Source: Diplosphaera chodatii (taxonomy: Eukaryota > Chlorophyta > Trebouxiophyceae > Prasiolales > Stichococcaceae). Taken from it: 64,000 nucleotides of DNA. The position numbers and the translations under genes are program-made. Below the pieces are notes generated by a model. That model was not told where the DNA came from. It saw only the letters and a program-made list of their open reading frames with translations, and made no database searches. This document shows positions 25,262 through 37,124 of this stretch, one piece after another. Every line of letters begins with the position of its first letter. Position 1 is the stretch's first letter. The stretch is taken from assembly GCA_032358165.1 (NCBI GenBank), contig JAALGY010000017.1, forward strand, positions 1,488,001-1,552,000, written 5' to 3'.

Positions 25262-27055
25262 TGGCGGGCAGTGCAATGCAATCTTGCACTGCAATGTGGT
25301 CTAGTCCAAAACTTGACACCTATCACCTTCACCCTGCAGATGGCAACCTGTAGGCACGGTCGAGTCTGCTTGCTGCAGGATGACCAGGGATGCACCCAGC
25401 CTACGACCTGCTGTTTCGTTGGTTGATTGCTTGCCTCAGTCAAAATTGCACAGCTCTGGTGGGCTTCATCGTTGTATGATAGGCTGAGTGCTGCAATAGG
25501 CAGCAGCGACTGCTGGCTCTGGTGTTCTGCATGCTTGTTGGAGCCCTGTGGGCCATGCATGCAGCCATCGGCTCGACGACCTCCTGTGATGACCTGCATG
25601 CTTGCGAGCTCTTCTGCAGTGAAGTATGCAATGCACTTTGCTGCTCGCAACGTTTGGTGTTCATTGGTTGGCTCATTCAGTCGGTGAGAGGACTAGCGCA
25701 AATCGTTTACTTTCCCACTTGGGTTGTTCGGGCCAGCATACATGCAGCATCTCAGCAGGTTGTACATTGCACGACGGTGCAAATGTATCTATCAAATTTG
25801 GTGGACTGTGATGACTCTGAGCTTGTGTCCTCCTGTGCCTCGTGGTCTGTTATCATGAATATAACAGCTGTAATCACAAACAGCTGTAATCTTAAATGTA
25901 ATGCACTTCAAGGCGAGGCTGCAGGCTACGTACAGTGACAAAGCAAGACAGTCAGTTATATTGCACACCGGAGTCTGACGGTACAGGGTGGTCAAGTGAC
26001 GTCCAGGGGATTCTGCCTCAACCCCTCAAGGCCTCGCCCGCCAAACGGCGCCGGCAGCCAGATCCGCCCTTGCGCGTCACACACCGGCGCAGCAAGGTAT
26101 CGCTGCTGCATTAGCCAACGACTGGAGCTGGCAGCGTTACTCAGGGAGAATTATCAGGACAGAGTGGGGTTTTGCGAGGCTAGGAGTGCGTGCACAGCAC
26201 CTGCAAGCAGCACTCGGCCCTGCAAACGCTGCGGGTACTTGCACAGCCAACAAACCGCCAGCATGCGCCAGGTAAGGCGTGGTGGTCGCCTCCTTGCAGG
26301 CCGCCTGCCACCACCAGCGAGTATGAAATCACACAACGCACGGTCTGCGCAGCAGCACAGTCCCGAGGGCCATTTAGCGGCCGGTCTGGCAGCTATCCGC
26401 CTGTCAGCTGCCGATTGTCCCGGCGTGGGGTACGCTGTGACCTGTTTCAGGGTAGCCTTAATTGTTCATGAGGGGGACGACTGGAAACTGCACGTTCAGC
26501 CGAGCCGAGCAGCCGGTGACAGTCTGCGGTCCGGGCCACATGGGCCCTGCTGGCGTGTTACGAAGGAAGTGGGGCCAGTTGGCGTCCTGCGGGCGGCGCA
26601 CAAGCCGCGTCTACCGCTCTGAAGCTGGGCTTGTGTCGGGCGCCACAGGAGCCACACGGGCGGCTGCTGCACCTTGTCAGCGGCTCGTGGGGCTACTAGC
26701 TGGCATGTCAGGCCTGTGCAGTGGGTCTTTAGTGCAGATCTTCCTGCGCCCTGGTCACCCTGTGTGCTAGCCGGCGTTGACGCTCCTACTTCCGTCCGGC
26801 AAGGCTGTCCTCTCCGCATGTTCTTTGGCTGGTGCAGCCGCTCGTGCTACAGTCGTGCGTCAGGATCGCGTCGTTTGCGGATCAGTCTCGGCGGATTGGG
26901 CAGGCAGGCCGCCGGGATGATTGCCTTGTTGCAAACCTGTGTGTGGCCAGGTCCGTCCTCCCGGGTTGTGCGTCCTGGCACGCAGAGTGGTCGGCCCAAA
27001 CGTTTCGAATTTCAGATACTGTGGCCACGCGCAGCGGCACTTTGTGGTGACGCGC
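25262..27055. other. Gene-poor stretch between the membrane protein and the glycoprotein
   Basis: About 1.8 kb. The first part is AT-richer than the surroundings and includes three TGTAA pentamers within 40 bases (25870-25905), the usual chlorophyte polyadenylation signal. A 208-codon plus frame at 25996-26622 has unnatural composition and no domains. The final part should hold the promoter of the glycoprotein gene. No gene is called. Confidence 0.5.
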
Positions 27056-30000
27056 ATGCTGTTGTGGCTGCAGGCATGGCGCATGTGGGCAGCGGTAGTG
27101 GCGGCGCTCGTGGCCACCGCGGCGGCTCAGGGCTCTGAGAGTCTGACGGAGACGGCGCCGGGCGCTGACGGCCAGCCGGCAACGTACGTCGTCACCACTG
27201 GCGCGTACTTGACCACCGCAGCCTCCGCCGGCATTGAGACGGCGTACACGCTGTCCACCGGCGCCTCGGACACCACTTTCACCTTCCTGGTGCGTGGTCA
27301 GGATCATGGGACTACATGTCACGGCAAGGACCTTGCTATGCGCATGTGGTCAGGGAGACTGCATGGGCTGATCATTGTGAGCCACTGATGCTTTCATTCA
27401 ACATTGTAACCTGACTCGCACACCTCTGCGGTATGTCAGGTGTCAGCGGGCACCGGGGGCCGTGCCATCGAGAACGTGGAGCTGCGCCTGGATGCTGCGC
27501 TGGCCGCCACTCCCGGCGTGATCACCAGCACGGAGCCGACGGCAGCCGTCCAGCAGTCCAACGCAAACGGTGCTCACTTGTGTCCTGCCTCGCATGGAGC
27601 TGGGTACCATGCGCAGCAGTGGATCGCTTGGTGTCCTGGTAACGAGAATAACGTGGGACCCATGGACGTGTCAGCCGTCACGCTGACCATGCACCCTGCT
27701 CCCCTGTCTGCTCACAGGTGGCCCGGCGTTGGTGTGGCCATGGCAGGACGTGGGCGAGGTGCAGACATTCCAGGTGTCCATCTCCAATGACGGCCAGGAG
27801 CCGCCGCTGTTCCTGTCGCACATCGCAGCACAGAATATCACGGTGGTCAACACGGCTGGGGGGTCGGCCACCCTCTTCACGCAGCCGCCGCTCACCTCCG
27901 GCACCTCCGGCTCTGCTGTGTGAGTGTTGCTGTTGACTGTGGACAAGCGCGGTCTGCATTGTTCTGCCGCCAACCCCTGCTGATGTCGAAGGCAGCCATA
28001 TGCACGGACGGATTGCACGCTGATTGCCTGCTGCCGCGTGTCTGCAGGCTCATCATCACCTTCAGCGACAGCACATCGGCGTACTCGCTGCTGACTGACA
28101 ACGAGAATGTGGTGTCGGGTGACACACCTGCGCCCACGGCCGTGCCGGCAGTCCCGCTGCCCGTGCCAATCCCGCTGCCAGCGCCAGCGCCCGACACCTC
28201 TGCACCAGCGCCCGACACCTCTGCACCAGTGCCCGAAACCTCGCCAGCCTACGGCGGCAGCTACGGCGGCGGCTCGGGGTACGGCTACTATAACTCGGCG
28301 GCATACGCTGCCCCGCCGCCGCCACCGCCGCCCCCTCCGCCACCGCCGCCGCCACCTCCGCCACCTAGCACTTCTGCCGGCTATGGTGGTGAGTGTGCTG
28401 CCACACCAGACCATGCTCCGGCCTGCAGCGCGCCTGCTTGCTTTTCTGCGGGTGTTGTTGGCTGCCTCGCAGCCGGGCATAGCTTTTTACATCGGGCTTG
28501 AGACACTGCTACCCCTTGCCCCACTAAAACGCGTCTGTATGACATGGTAAGGACGTCATTTCTGCAGGTGCTGACGTGGCTGCATACAGCCCGCCCCCTC
28601 CGCCACCGCCTCCACCACCGCCCCCGCCGCCGCCCCCACCCCCAGCCTACACTTCGTATGCAGCGGGTGCAGCTGCTTCGTACACCTCGTACCAGCCGCC
28701 CCCTCCGCCGCCGCCGCCGCCGCCGCCCCCGCCACCGCCCCCGCCGCCTGCTTATGTGGGAGCCTACCCCGCCTCAGGTGTGTAGTCGTGTGGTGTGCCT
28801 GCTGATAACATACGATGTCAATTTCGTACAGAATGAGGCTGCTTTGTGACAGTGAACCCCAGCCAGGAGATGCATGCAGCAGTTTGCCCCAGTTGCTCGG
28901 ACTGAGTAGACTACGGTTGCTAGATCATCAGCCTGATGATCTTGTATCTGCTGATGTTGTTATGCAGGCTATGCGCCTCCCCCACCACCACCACCGCCTC
29001 CTCCGCCCCCACCGCCTCCCCCGCCACCAAGCCAGTATGGTGCAGCAGCATCCGAAGGCTATGGTCCAAGTTACGCTCCGCCGCCGCCACCGCCACCGCC
29101 GCCCCCGCCCCCACCACCGCCACCGCCCCCAACCAACTTCGGAGCCCCTCTGGGCGCCTACCCGGCTGCAGGTGAGGCAGATCCACACTCAGTGGATCTA
29201 CTCTCCGATGTCCTTGCATGGCTATATGATATTGCATCTCGACACCATCTTGCTGTGTTTTTTTTCATCGTGCAAGTTCACATACAAACCTTGCCGTTTG
29301 ACTTCCAGGCTACTCTTCTGCTCCGCCGCCCCCGCCGCCGCCACCACCACCGCCCCCGCCGCCGCCTCCGCCACCTGTGACCTACTTTGGAGCCGTTGGA
29401 GCTGAGTCGTATGGCTATGCACCGCCGCCGCCGCCTCCTCCCCCACCGCCACCCCCGCCCCCGCCGCCACCACCAACCTACTTTGGAGCTCCCCTGGGCG
29501 CCTCCCCGGCCGCAGGTGGGTTCCCCGCCCTGGTGTCACCTTTTTGTTTCTTTGAAGAGTACTGCATTGTCGTCATGGCATAACATGGCGTCTGACACAC
29601 GCTGCCGTTGCGTGGAGTGCTATACTGTGGACACGTGTGGGCTGATGGAGGTTGTTTGCCTCAGGTTACTCGTCTGCACCGCCCCCTCCACCACCACCCC
29701 CGCCCCCGCCACCACCGCCACCCCCGCCACCAGTCGCCACGTACTCCTCTCCCGTGGCAGGCTATGCGCCTTCCTACTCTCCACCACCTCCGCCGCCGCC
29801 GCCGCCGCCGCCCCCACCCCCTCCACCACCAGCTGGTGCGTGCTCTGCCTTGCTGCCGGCCTGATTGCCGGCGAGCTGTGTCAAAAGGCTCCTGCTACTA
29901 GCTTCAGATAGCAGCAATGCTGCCGCTATCTTGCTGCTGTCATCCAACTTGCTTTGACACCAGCCAACTTGCCTTGACACTAGCCATGAGGTTCCACAGC

Positions 30001-31207
30001 CAGCACTGTCCACTCTGTCCACACCAGCATTGGTGGGAGTGCATCCGCTGGCATGCGATAACGAATTAAAGTCAGTTCCAATACTATCAAGCTATGGAGT
30101 TGCATTGCATGCACTGGAGCGCCTGCATTCCTGGTGCAGGTGGCTACACCGCAGGCGCCTACGGGGGCTATGGTCGCCGGCTGCAGGCAACACAGGCTAC
30201 GGCCGAGCAGCCGCAGGCCAGCGCTGAGGAGGCATGCCTTCGCAATGGCATCTCCAGCACCGCCTACAACAACCTGGTGCGTGGCTACATGCTGAAGTGC
30301 AGCTGCTTGACGTCTCCTGGCACGCTGCATTTCCATCCAGATCACTGCAACTGGCCTGTAGAAATATGCAGATGCACGTTTCTTCGCTGAACACATACAC
30401 TCATTGCTGCAGGTGAAGGACTCTCCTTTCGCGCTTGAGTATGCAGTGAACGGCGGCCGCCACACCGTCACCATCACTGCAAAGGGTATGCGGCTAAGAC
30501 TGCCACATCCTGTCATCTGTGGCAGGCCTCCAGTTGTGGGCAACGATGTGCTCAGTGCACTTAGTGGAGCATTGTGCATTGTGCACAGAGGTCACTCTGA
30601 AGCTCGTCTGCTGCCTGCAGATGAGCTGCCCGATGAGGTGCACCTGCGGCTGTCAGAGGAGGCATTCCAGGCGGAGCGCACAGTCACGCCCGCAGCGGTT
30701 GCGCAGGCTGACTGCACGCCTGTTGGACTGCAGGTAAGCTGTCGAGAGCCGACCAGTGCACATGGTGCCGTCCTCCTGCTGTCTCAATGCCCAGCGTCGG
30801 CAATGTCATGCAAGCTGACGTTTGGCTTGCTTTGTCGGGCAGAACACGCTGCACTTCACAGAGATTCCGTTCGAGCTGGTAGATGGCGTGCACAAGGCCG
30901 TCCTCACGGTGCGCAATGTGTCTGCAAGTTGACGACGCCCTGGACGACTATCCTGTTTCGCATCAGGCCCCGAGTCTTGTCTTCACCAGTTAGCAGGATC
31001 ATCGCCGTTGTTGCCTGCCTCGCTTGTGACGCTGGGCCATGCTGCGAACAGGTTGAGCTGCAGAAGGACGTGCAGCTGGGTGGGGAGGCAGACATCCTGA
31101 GCCAAGGGGGTGTGCAGGTGTTGCAAACGCCGCGCAGCAGCCTGCTTGCGGTTGTCAGCGCAGATGATCGCAGCTGGGCCATTACGCTGCAGCCGCAGCA
31201 GGGTTGA
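27056..31207 (+). CDS. Secreted hydroxyproline-rich (polyproline) glycoprotein
   Basis: Probable extracellular-matrix or cell-wall protein. Thirteen exons (27056-27289, 27440-27569, 27718-27919, 28048-28388, 28568-28777, 28968-29171, 29309-29515, 29665-29835, 30140-30276, 30413-30485, 30621-30733, 30843-30908, 31052-31207) sum to exactly 748 codons. The N-terminus is a signal peptide (WAAVVAALVATAAAQ). A globular domain of about 190 residues follows, then AP-rich spacers (APDTSAPAPDTSAP), then eight blocks of 9-19 consecutive prolines separated by Tyr/Gly/Ala linkers such as TYFGAPLGA, and finally a non-repetitive domain of about 180 residues. The architecture, two globular domains around a polyproline rod, recalls volvocine pherophorins, but I see no pherophorin signature. 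The polyproline would be hydroxylated and arabinosylated if family behaviour holds. Confidence 0.88.
28291..29833 (+). repeat. Array of polyproline-encoding symmetric exons
   Basis: Four consecutive exons (28568-28777, 28968-29171, 29309-29515, 29665-29835) are 210, 204, 207 and 171 bp, all multiples of three, and every one is phase 1 at both ends. Each encodes two proline blocks with Tyr-rich spacers. A fifth proline block ends the preceding exon. The near-identical spacers (TYFGAPLGA, TNFGAPLGA) show recent duplication. Confidence 0.9.
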
Positions 31208-32054
31208 TGTAGCTGGCAGCAGTTTTGTCTGTTGGTGCGTCGCTAACCCCCATGTGTGTTCGTTGCTACTGCTGCGCCTTTGTCGAGGCCACGGCTTCTT
31301 GTCGTGCATGCATGTTGCTTATTGATGTGTTCAAACACTTTCACCTCTGCTCTGTAGGGGACTAGAGCAGGTGGCGGTATTGATGTTCAGCAGCAGGATT
31401 TGGCGTTTGTTTTCCTCAGCATCGTTCCTCCTCGGTGGCATGGCAGCGACATCGTGACAGCACACCGTTGCTACTGTTGCTTGCCCGACGATTCTTTGCC
31501 TGGAGCCCAGTCGGCAGCGCCAGCTGCCGGTGCTTCATGCGTTCATAGATTCAGAGGGGCTGGGGCATATACTGCAGATAGGCAGCACTCTTGTCCACAC
31601 TGTGACACAGCTGCACTCGCAACCATTTAAGCAATGCTGATTCCAATGCAACTTGTGCAAGCATGTGCCCATGTAATGGACACACAGCATGGTGTACTGC
31701 ATGCGTGGTACCGTTCTCCAGCTGGCCATGCACACCAGCGAGCTGATGATAGCAGACGTGAAACCGCTTTATTGCAACAGCAAGTCAGCATGACCATGCA
31801 CCAACAGGTGCTGCGTGGATTGTGTGCGGACCCACTGTGTTGCCATATACGTTTCCAATCCCATGTCCGACAGCATGCTGGGTCAGTAATCCGACAATAT
31901 GTGCCGCATCGGAGTAGAAGACAAACGTTGTGCACTCTAGGAGCTCAACCACAGACACACACAGGTGACCTGTATGTGCACCCTGCTGATTACATAGGCA
32001 CATGTGCATGGCGGCATCGTCATGCGCACTGTTCTGCCCCATGCACATGTGCAG
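31208..32054. other. Region upstream of the RNase Z-like gene
   Basis: It should hold the 3' UTR of the glycoprotein gene and the promoter and first exon(s) of the RNase Z-like gene. An open frame runs 31634-32308 (+) into the first recognised exon, but its N-terminal part has no clear character, so the true first exon is unresolved. Confidence 0.4.
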
Positions 32055-34826
32055 GCCTAAAGGAGCGCGCTCGTGGCCCACCTAACCCAGATATCTGGGT
32101 AAAAGCGCCACCCGCAGCTTTTGCCGACATCGTAGAGTGCAACCCCACCGGCCTACAGCTGACATTCCTGGGCACCGCCGCCAATGATGACCGTCATGGG
32201 TGCGCATTTATAACGGAACTGCCCCCGGTTAGTGACCTACCAGTAGAAGTGAAACATTTCGCTTATGATCAACCATGTCAACGTCATTTACCTTCCCATG
32301 CACGATGATGGTGTGGCAAGCGGCACACATGATGGCTTCGCTGCTTGCAGGCGGCGACGCTTCAGTCTGGCAGTGCGTACGCCGCGGTCGTGCCTGCTGT
32401 TTGACTGCGGCGAGGATACGCAGCGTGCGTTGCTGCAGGCGCCGCATGTGCGGCCATCCCGCATCACGCGTATATTCATTTCCTGCCTAGATGGCGACCA
32501 GGTCTGTGGTCTGCCAGGTGTGTGCGTCCTCTGTCACTGTGCCAGCATGCAGTGACAGGATGTCGCAATGACGCACACCGCTGATTCTGCTGTTTGGGTC
32601 CCTGAGTCGCGCACCCATGATGGCACTCTTGGGCGTCTGTGCAGGCATGCTCTGCACGATTAGCGCGGCGCGCGAGAAAGGCCATGACATGGCGGATGTG
32701 CCGGTAGGCGGCTTGGGTACCATGCTTGCTGCAGTTGTTCCCCTGCCACACATCCGCGAGTTTGCTGCAGCGTCAGCCTATCTGCTCGCACTAGTACCAT
32801 GAGCCTATCTGCTCACACGCGTATGTGCATCTGCAGCTGCACATATATGGACCCAGGGGCGTCGCGCAGTACGTGGACGCAATGCTGCGGGTGTCTGACA
32901 CATACCTGCTCATGCCTGTCGTCATCCACGAGTTCGCGGTGCAGCCCCCCGATCTCACGGGGTGGCAACCAGACGAGGTGCGGTGCACAGCTTGCAAATA
33001 ACCTGAAAGTCGGTTTGCTTGGAGCCAGAGCATCAGCATGTAGTCGCTGCGCCACCCTGCTCATCAGCAGGTTGTGTCCCACACGCTTCCTGCATGTGTG
33101 CAGCTGGAGCAGTGGGGCCCGGATGTAGAGCAGATCAACAGGCGGGCACGCTTGTACATTTGCACGCTGCCGCCCGACCAGCTCAATCCAGCTGGCCACT
33201 ACGATGGCTCGCAGACGACCATGCTCAGCGTGCGTGGTGTTGCCAGGCATGAGCGGTCAAGTGCCTGACAGTGATGGCCGCCCTGCTGGCTGGATGCCAG
33301 CCCTCAGAGCAGCCCACCGCAAGGCCCCAGTTGAAGACCTGTTGCGGTTGAAGACCTGAGGCGGCGTGTGCGTGATGCCTGTAGCGCAGAGCCAAGAACG
33401 GGGGTCGCCTCAGAGGTGGCGACGCACGAGCCGGCACACTGCCAATGGAGCTGCCACCGCCAGGTGTGCATTTGAGGCAGTCGTTGCTCTCTTAGTAATC
33501 ATAGTAAGATCATGCTGTGAGATGTTGGCCGTCTGCAAGCGTCTGTGACCAGTAATGTGGACGAACAAGACCAGCCTCTCTGACCATATGAGGTGGTGTA
33601 CACATGTGGGCAAGCCTACTGCTCTGTGCCACAGGGAACCCAGCTGCGTCAAACGTGCGGTTACCAGACATGACCTGGACCATCCGTTCTGACGACGACT
33701 ATGTAGTCACAGCGTCAGCGCTGCAACACGACAGTGCCCCCTGCATTGCGTACACCTTCACTGAGGCAGACAGGTGGCCTGTCATGCCAGTATGCATGCA
33801 AACGAAATCTCAATCACATGGCCCCACAAGATTGCAAGCCAGCAGAACGCCGTGATGTAAGTGACAACGATGCACAACACTCATGATTGCGCACGGCAGG
33901 AGCGGCGTGCTGGATCCAGACAAGGCAGTTGCTCTGGGCGTGCGACCTGGCCGGGCCTTTGCAGAGCTGAAGGCCGGGCGGGCCGTGGCAACAGCAGAAG
34001 GCCGCACAGTGGAGCCCTCGGAGGTGTGCGCTGTGGTGGACATGGGCGCCGGGCACAGTCAGAAAGGCAGGGCGAACCTGCAGCCCTGCTGTGTTCCTAA
34101 ACCTGTACGTTTGTGAACTGGAAGGTGCTGGGGGCCAACCGTCCTGGGCGGCGCTTGTTGATACTCGGAGAGAGCCAGCAGCCAACGGCACCAGCAGCCG
34201 CAGCTCAATGCGATGTTGTTGTTGTGGCACCCGCCTCCTACAAGGTGTGTCTTGCATGGCATTGCCGTGAAGCAGAGAAAGCAGCACTTGAACTTGAGTG
34301 TCAAGTCGGAAGGCCTCACAGCACCTTGCTCATCATTTGCGATGCGGTCATCCGTAGGGCGTAGGCATGGCGGCAACTGCAGCTGCACTGGCTGCTCAGC
34401 TAGGTATTTCTGCTGCACTGTACCATACATGCAGCGGGGCTTGCATGACCAAATATGAATAATGCTTGTTTGTCGTGTGATCGTCCTGCACCACGTGTTT
34501 GTGCATCCAATTTGGTGACAGCTGTGCATGAATGCACAGGAGCAAGGCAGCTGATTGTTGCACGGCATGCAATTGGACAGAGGCACTTGGCAGGTACAGT
34601 ATGACCCGCAGATCGGATGCACAGTGACTGACTGTGTGAGGTAAATGCAGTTCACTGTTGGAGTGCATGGTGTCTCAAGCTGTCTGCAATGGGCTACATC
34701 GCAGGTGCAGCAGCCGACGGTGATGTGACAGAGGCAGCAAGAGCGCTTCAGGACAGCAATGTTGTATCAGCGTTGGACCTGGGCATCATAAACTTGCCAC
34801 GGCCAGAGCCAGCAATGGCACAATGA
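32055..34826 (+). CDS. Ribonuclease Z (ELAC1-like) fold protein, catalytic motifs degenerate
   Basis: Relative of the short tRNA 3'-endonuclease tRNase Z. Recognised exons: to 32199, 32351-32517, 32645-32703, 32837-32977, 33104-about 33233, 33635-33773, 33900-34023, 34125-34244, 34358-34403, 34540-34593, 34705-34826. Family landmarks in order: LTFLGTAA, LLFDCGEDTQ, ITRIFIS, GLPGMLCTIS, LHIYGPRGV, the exosite-like RPGRAFAELKAG, GRRLLILGE, ARQLIVARH. The metallo-hydrolase motif HxHxDH reads CLDGDQ, the later GDT reads GES, VHEAT reads VVAPAS and GHST reads GVGM. Most metal ligands are therefore gone although frame and splice sites are intact. It is probably a pseudoenzyme or has a new role. It ends with its own stop, so it is not the N-terminal half of a long tRNase Z. 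The 5' end is incomplete. Confidence 0.8.
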
Positions 34827-35100
34827 CCACCCACACATGGTCATAGCATTGAAGTTCGATAAAGTTACGTGTGAAGTAACTACCGTGACCATAGCGCATG
34901 CAGGCCAACATTGGCTTGCCATTCCGCTTTGATTGCTCCAACGAACATCGGCAATGCTAGCTGCATTGCTCATTCTGAGTTGCAACTTTCTGGTGCTCAT
35001 TGGATTTGTAGAAGACACCGGCAGGTGGCAGCAAACTCTTTATCTACATGCTGACTGCCAGCTCTCTGTGAGGCTGTGCCGCATACGAGGCAGAAGGACT

Positions 35101-36313
35101 TCAGCGCAGTGACTCGCTGGGCTTCTTGGAAATCTTGTCTGTGATGTCGATGCACTTCTGTGCCTCGTGCGGGTGGCTTGTGCCCTTGTACACCTGCAGC
35201 ACCATGCCTCATGCTGAGTATCCTGACACGGTGCACATTGCAGCACCGGATATCGCACAGCTGTGTGGGGTGGGTGGAGTACCACAAGCATTTGGCATGG
35301 CAGTGCGCCTTGTCGCATGCTGTTGCAGCAGAGATTGCACCTTGAGATGCCGGAACAGGGCATTGCCGAGGCGGCCGCGTGTGAGCATGCCCTTCACTGC
35401 CTTCTCAATGATGCGCTCCGGTATCCGCTACAAGCAGGAAGTCCCCCCATGTCAGTAACATGCCAACATGCTACGACTGGTAAACACTGCTGTGACTACA
35501 GTCATGCAGACTGCAGGAATGCACAGTCCACCTTTGCGCATGTCCGGCAAAACATCAGCATGTGCACATGCCGCCCTTGGACCGCAAGGACGCGATAGCC
35601 ATTGATGACTTGGGAGCAGGAAGCGTCAAGAGGGGCCACGCACCGCCTGCAGGTCCTTGAAGGTCTCGACCTTCATGGACCCGGGGCGCCCGGTGGTGTG
35701 CCGCCGGTACAGCTTCTGGTTGAACTTGTTGCCGGTGACCAGCACCTGCTCCGCGTTGATGACCACCACGTAGCCGCCCATGTCCATGCTGGGCGTGAAC
35801 GTGGGCATGTGCTTGCCCCTGCGCAGCAACGGCAGCGTCATCAACAGTGTGGCGGCAGTGTGGCGGCAGGATGTGAGCGATACGCGCAGGTGGGGCGTGG
35901 AGTGGATATTACGCGCCCTTGACCAACAGCAACAGCAGCACTTAGTAGTGAGCCGAAGGTTGTGCATCACCAAGTGCAGCAGATGCAGCGTTGACCACAT
36001 AGCAGTGCTGGGAGCTGGCGTTCATGTGGCAGCACCTGATGTGGTGCGCTGCCAGTGCTGCCAGACGGCCCAGTGTCTGCCCCTTGGCGTCGATGATGTA
36101 CCAGGCCTTGGTGACGGCCTGGGCGTCCTCGCCGGTGGGGTAGTAGCTGTCGTTCCAGAGGTCCTTGCCCTTACGGGCCACCCTGACACCGGCTGACGCC
36201 ACCACCGACTGCTGCCGCGGTGGCTCTGCCACTGCCGCCGCCGACTCAGCTGCAGATGCAATCAATGAACGTCGGCGGATCTGCGCAGCCGGGCTCCTAG
36301 GTTGCTTGTTCAT
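35101..36313 (-). CDS. PRPL13: Ribosomal protein uL13, plastid type
   Basis: Large-subunit ribosomal protein encoded in the nucleus. Four exons (36036-36313, 35644-35818, 35341-35427, 35101-35193) give 210 aa, with all phases matching. The core reads [65 protein letters not shown] and FRHLKVYKG, which is diagnostic for bacterial/plastid L13. The N-terminal 60 residues are rich in Ser, Ala and Arg ([19 protein letters not shown]), fitting a chloroplast transit peptide, and the C-terminus has a short extension ending [11 protein letters not shown] 36313 is the first in-frame Met; an extra 5' exon cannot be excluded. It lies head to head with the uS15 gene. Confidence 0.93.
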
Positions 36314-37124
36314 GCATGTCGCGACAATGCGGCATGCAGCAGATGTTGATGGCGCTCACCTCTGCACGTCATCACGCCTCGCCGGCGGCTGTGCAGCGGC
36401 GCAGCGCTGTGCTGAAGGTTCAGGAAGTGCAGGCCCTGCAAGCGCCGGGCATGTGTTGGATCACGGAAAGTTGGAGACACACCTCCACAAGGCCAGAGTG
36501 TTGCCACACACGAGCCTGCATGCATGCAGTCGTGTCTGCCTGCAAGTGAGGGATTACACCGCACCTTGCAGAGGCCCCTGCACTCGGTGTGGGCTGCCGA
36601 GCTCCCGAGTTGCGTCCTGTGGCTGCTAAGCTGGCCGATGGCCGCCATGCTGACTGGCCGACCAGATCCCAGGCCGCGCAAGCCCTGCCAGTCGCTGACG
36701 TGTGTTGTAGGTCAGCCTGGTCGGTTTGCCTACACCTGGGCTTCTGCCAACGCCACTGTGCTTGTAATGGGTTGAAACCCTGCAAAGCCAGCGGGATGAC
36801 GCCGGAGAGGGTAGGACGTAGGTCTGCCGCTGCACTTCAACGCGCCTGCTCCCATAACCTCCGCCTGCGCGAGCCCAATCACACCTGTGAAAAAGCGCCT
36901 AGAGCTGCAGAAGCCAGTAGCCGCGCGGGGCCGCACCGGCGTTTGACACTATGGCACAGTGCCTGTGCTCAGCAATGGGCGGCCTTAGTCTCCAGGCGAC
37001 CAGCTCAAACCGCACAAGTAAGCAACAGTGTGCTTTAGAGGGGGGTTGCGCAAGCGATCCACCCATCCGGGCCGCCCTGCGTTGAGGCTCCTGTACCGTA
37101 ACTGGGGCCTGTCAATCCCTGCGC
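36314..37124. promoter_or_regulatory. Shared upstream region of PRPL13 and PRPS15
   Basis: 811 bp separate the start codons of the two divergent plastid ribosomal protein genes. I found no clear TATA element or coding exon. Both promoters and 5' UTRs must lie here. Assignment as regulatory is inferred from gene orientation only. Confidence 0.45.

Noticed and set aside
25996..26622. Plus frame of 208 codons in the gene-poor region
   Set aside because: No domain, no splice partners, biased composition; length is expected by chance in GC-rich DNA.
28920..29240. Minus-strand Gly/Val-rich frames opposite the glycoprotein
   Set aside because: They are antisense of polyproline codons (ccn read as ngg) and have no other support.
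32055..34826. N-terminal half of a long-form tRNase Z
   Set aside because: The gene has its own stop at 34826 and the next gene is on the other strand, so no C-terminal catalytic half follows.
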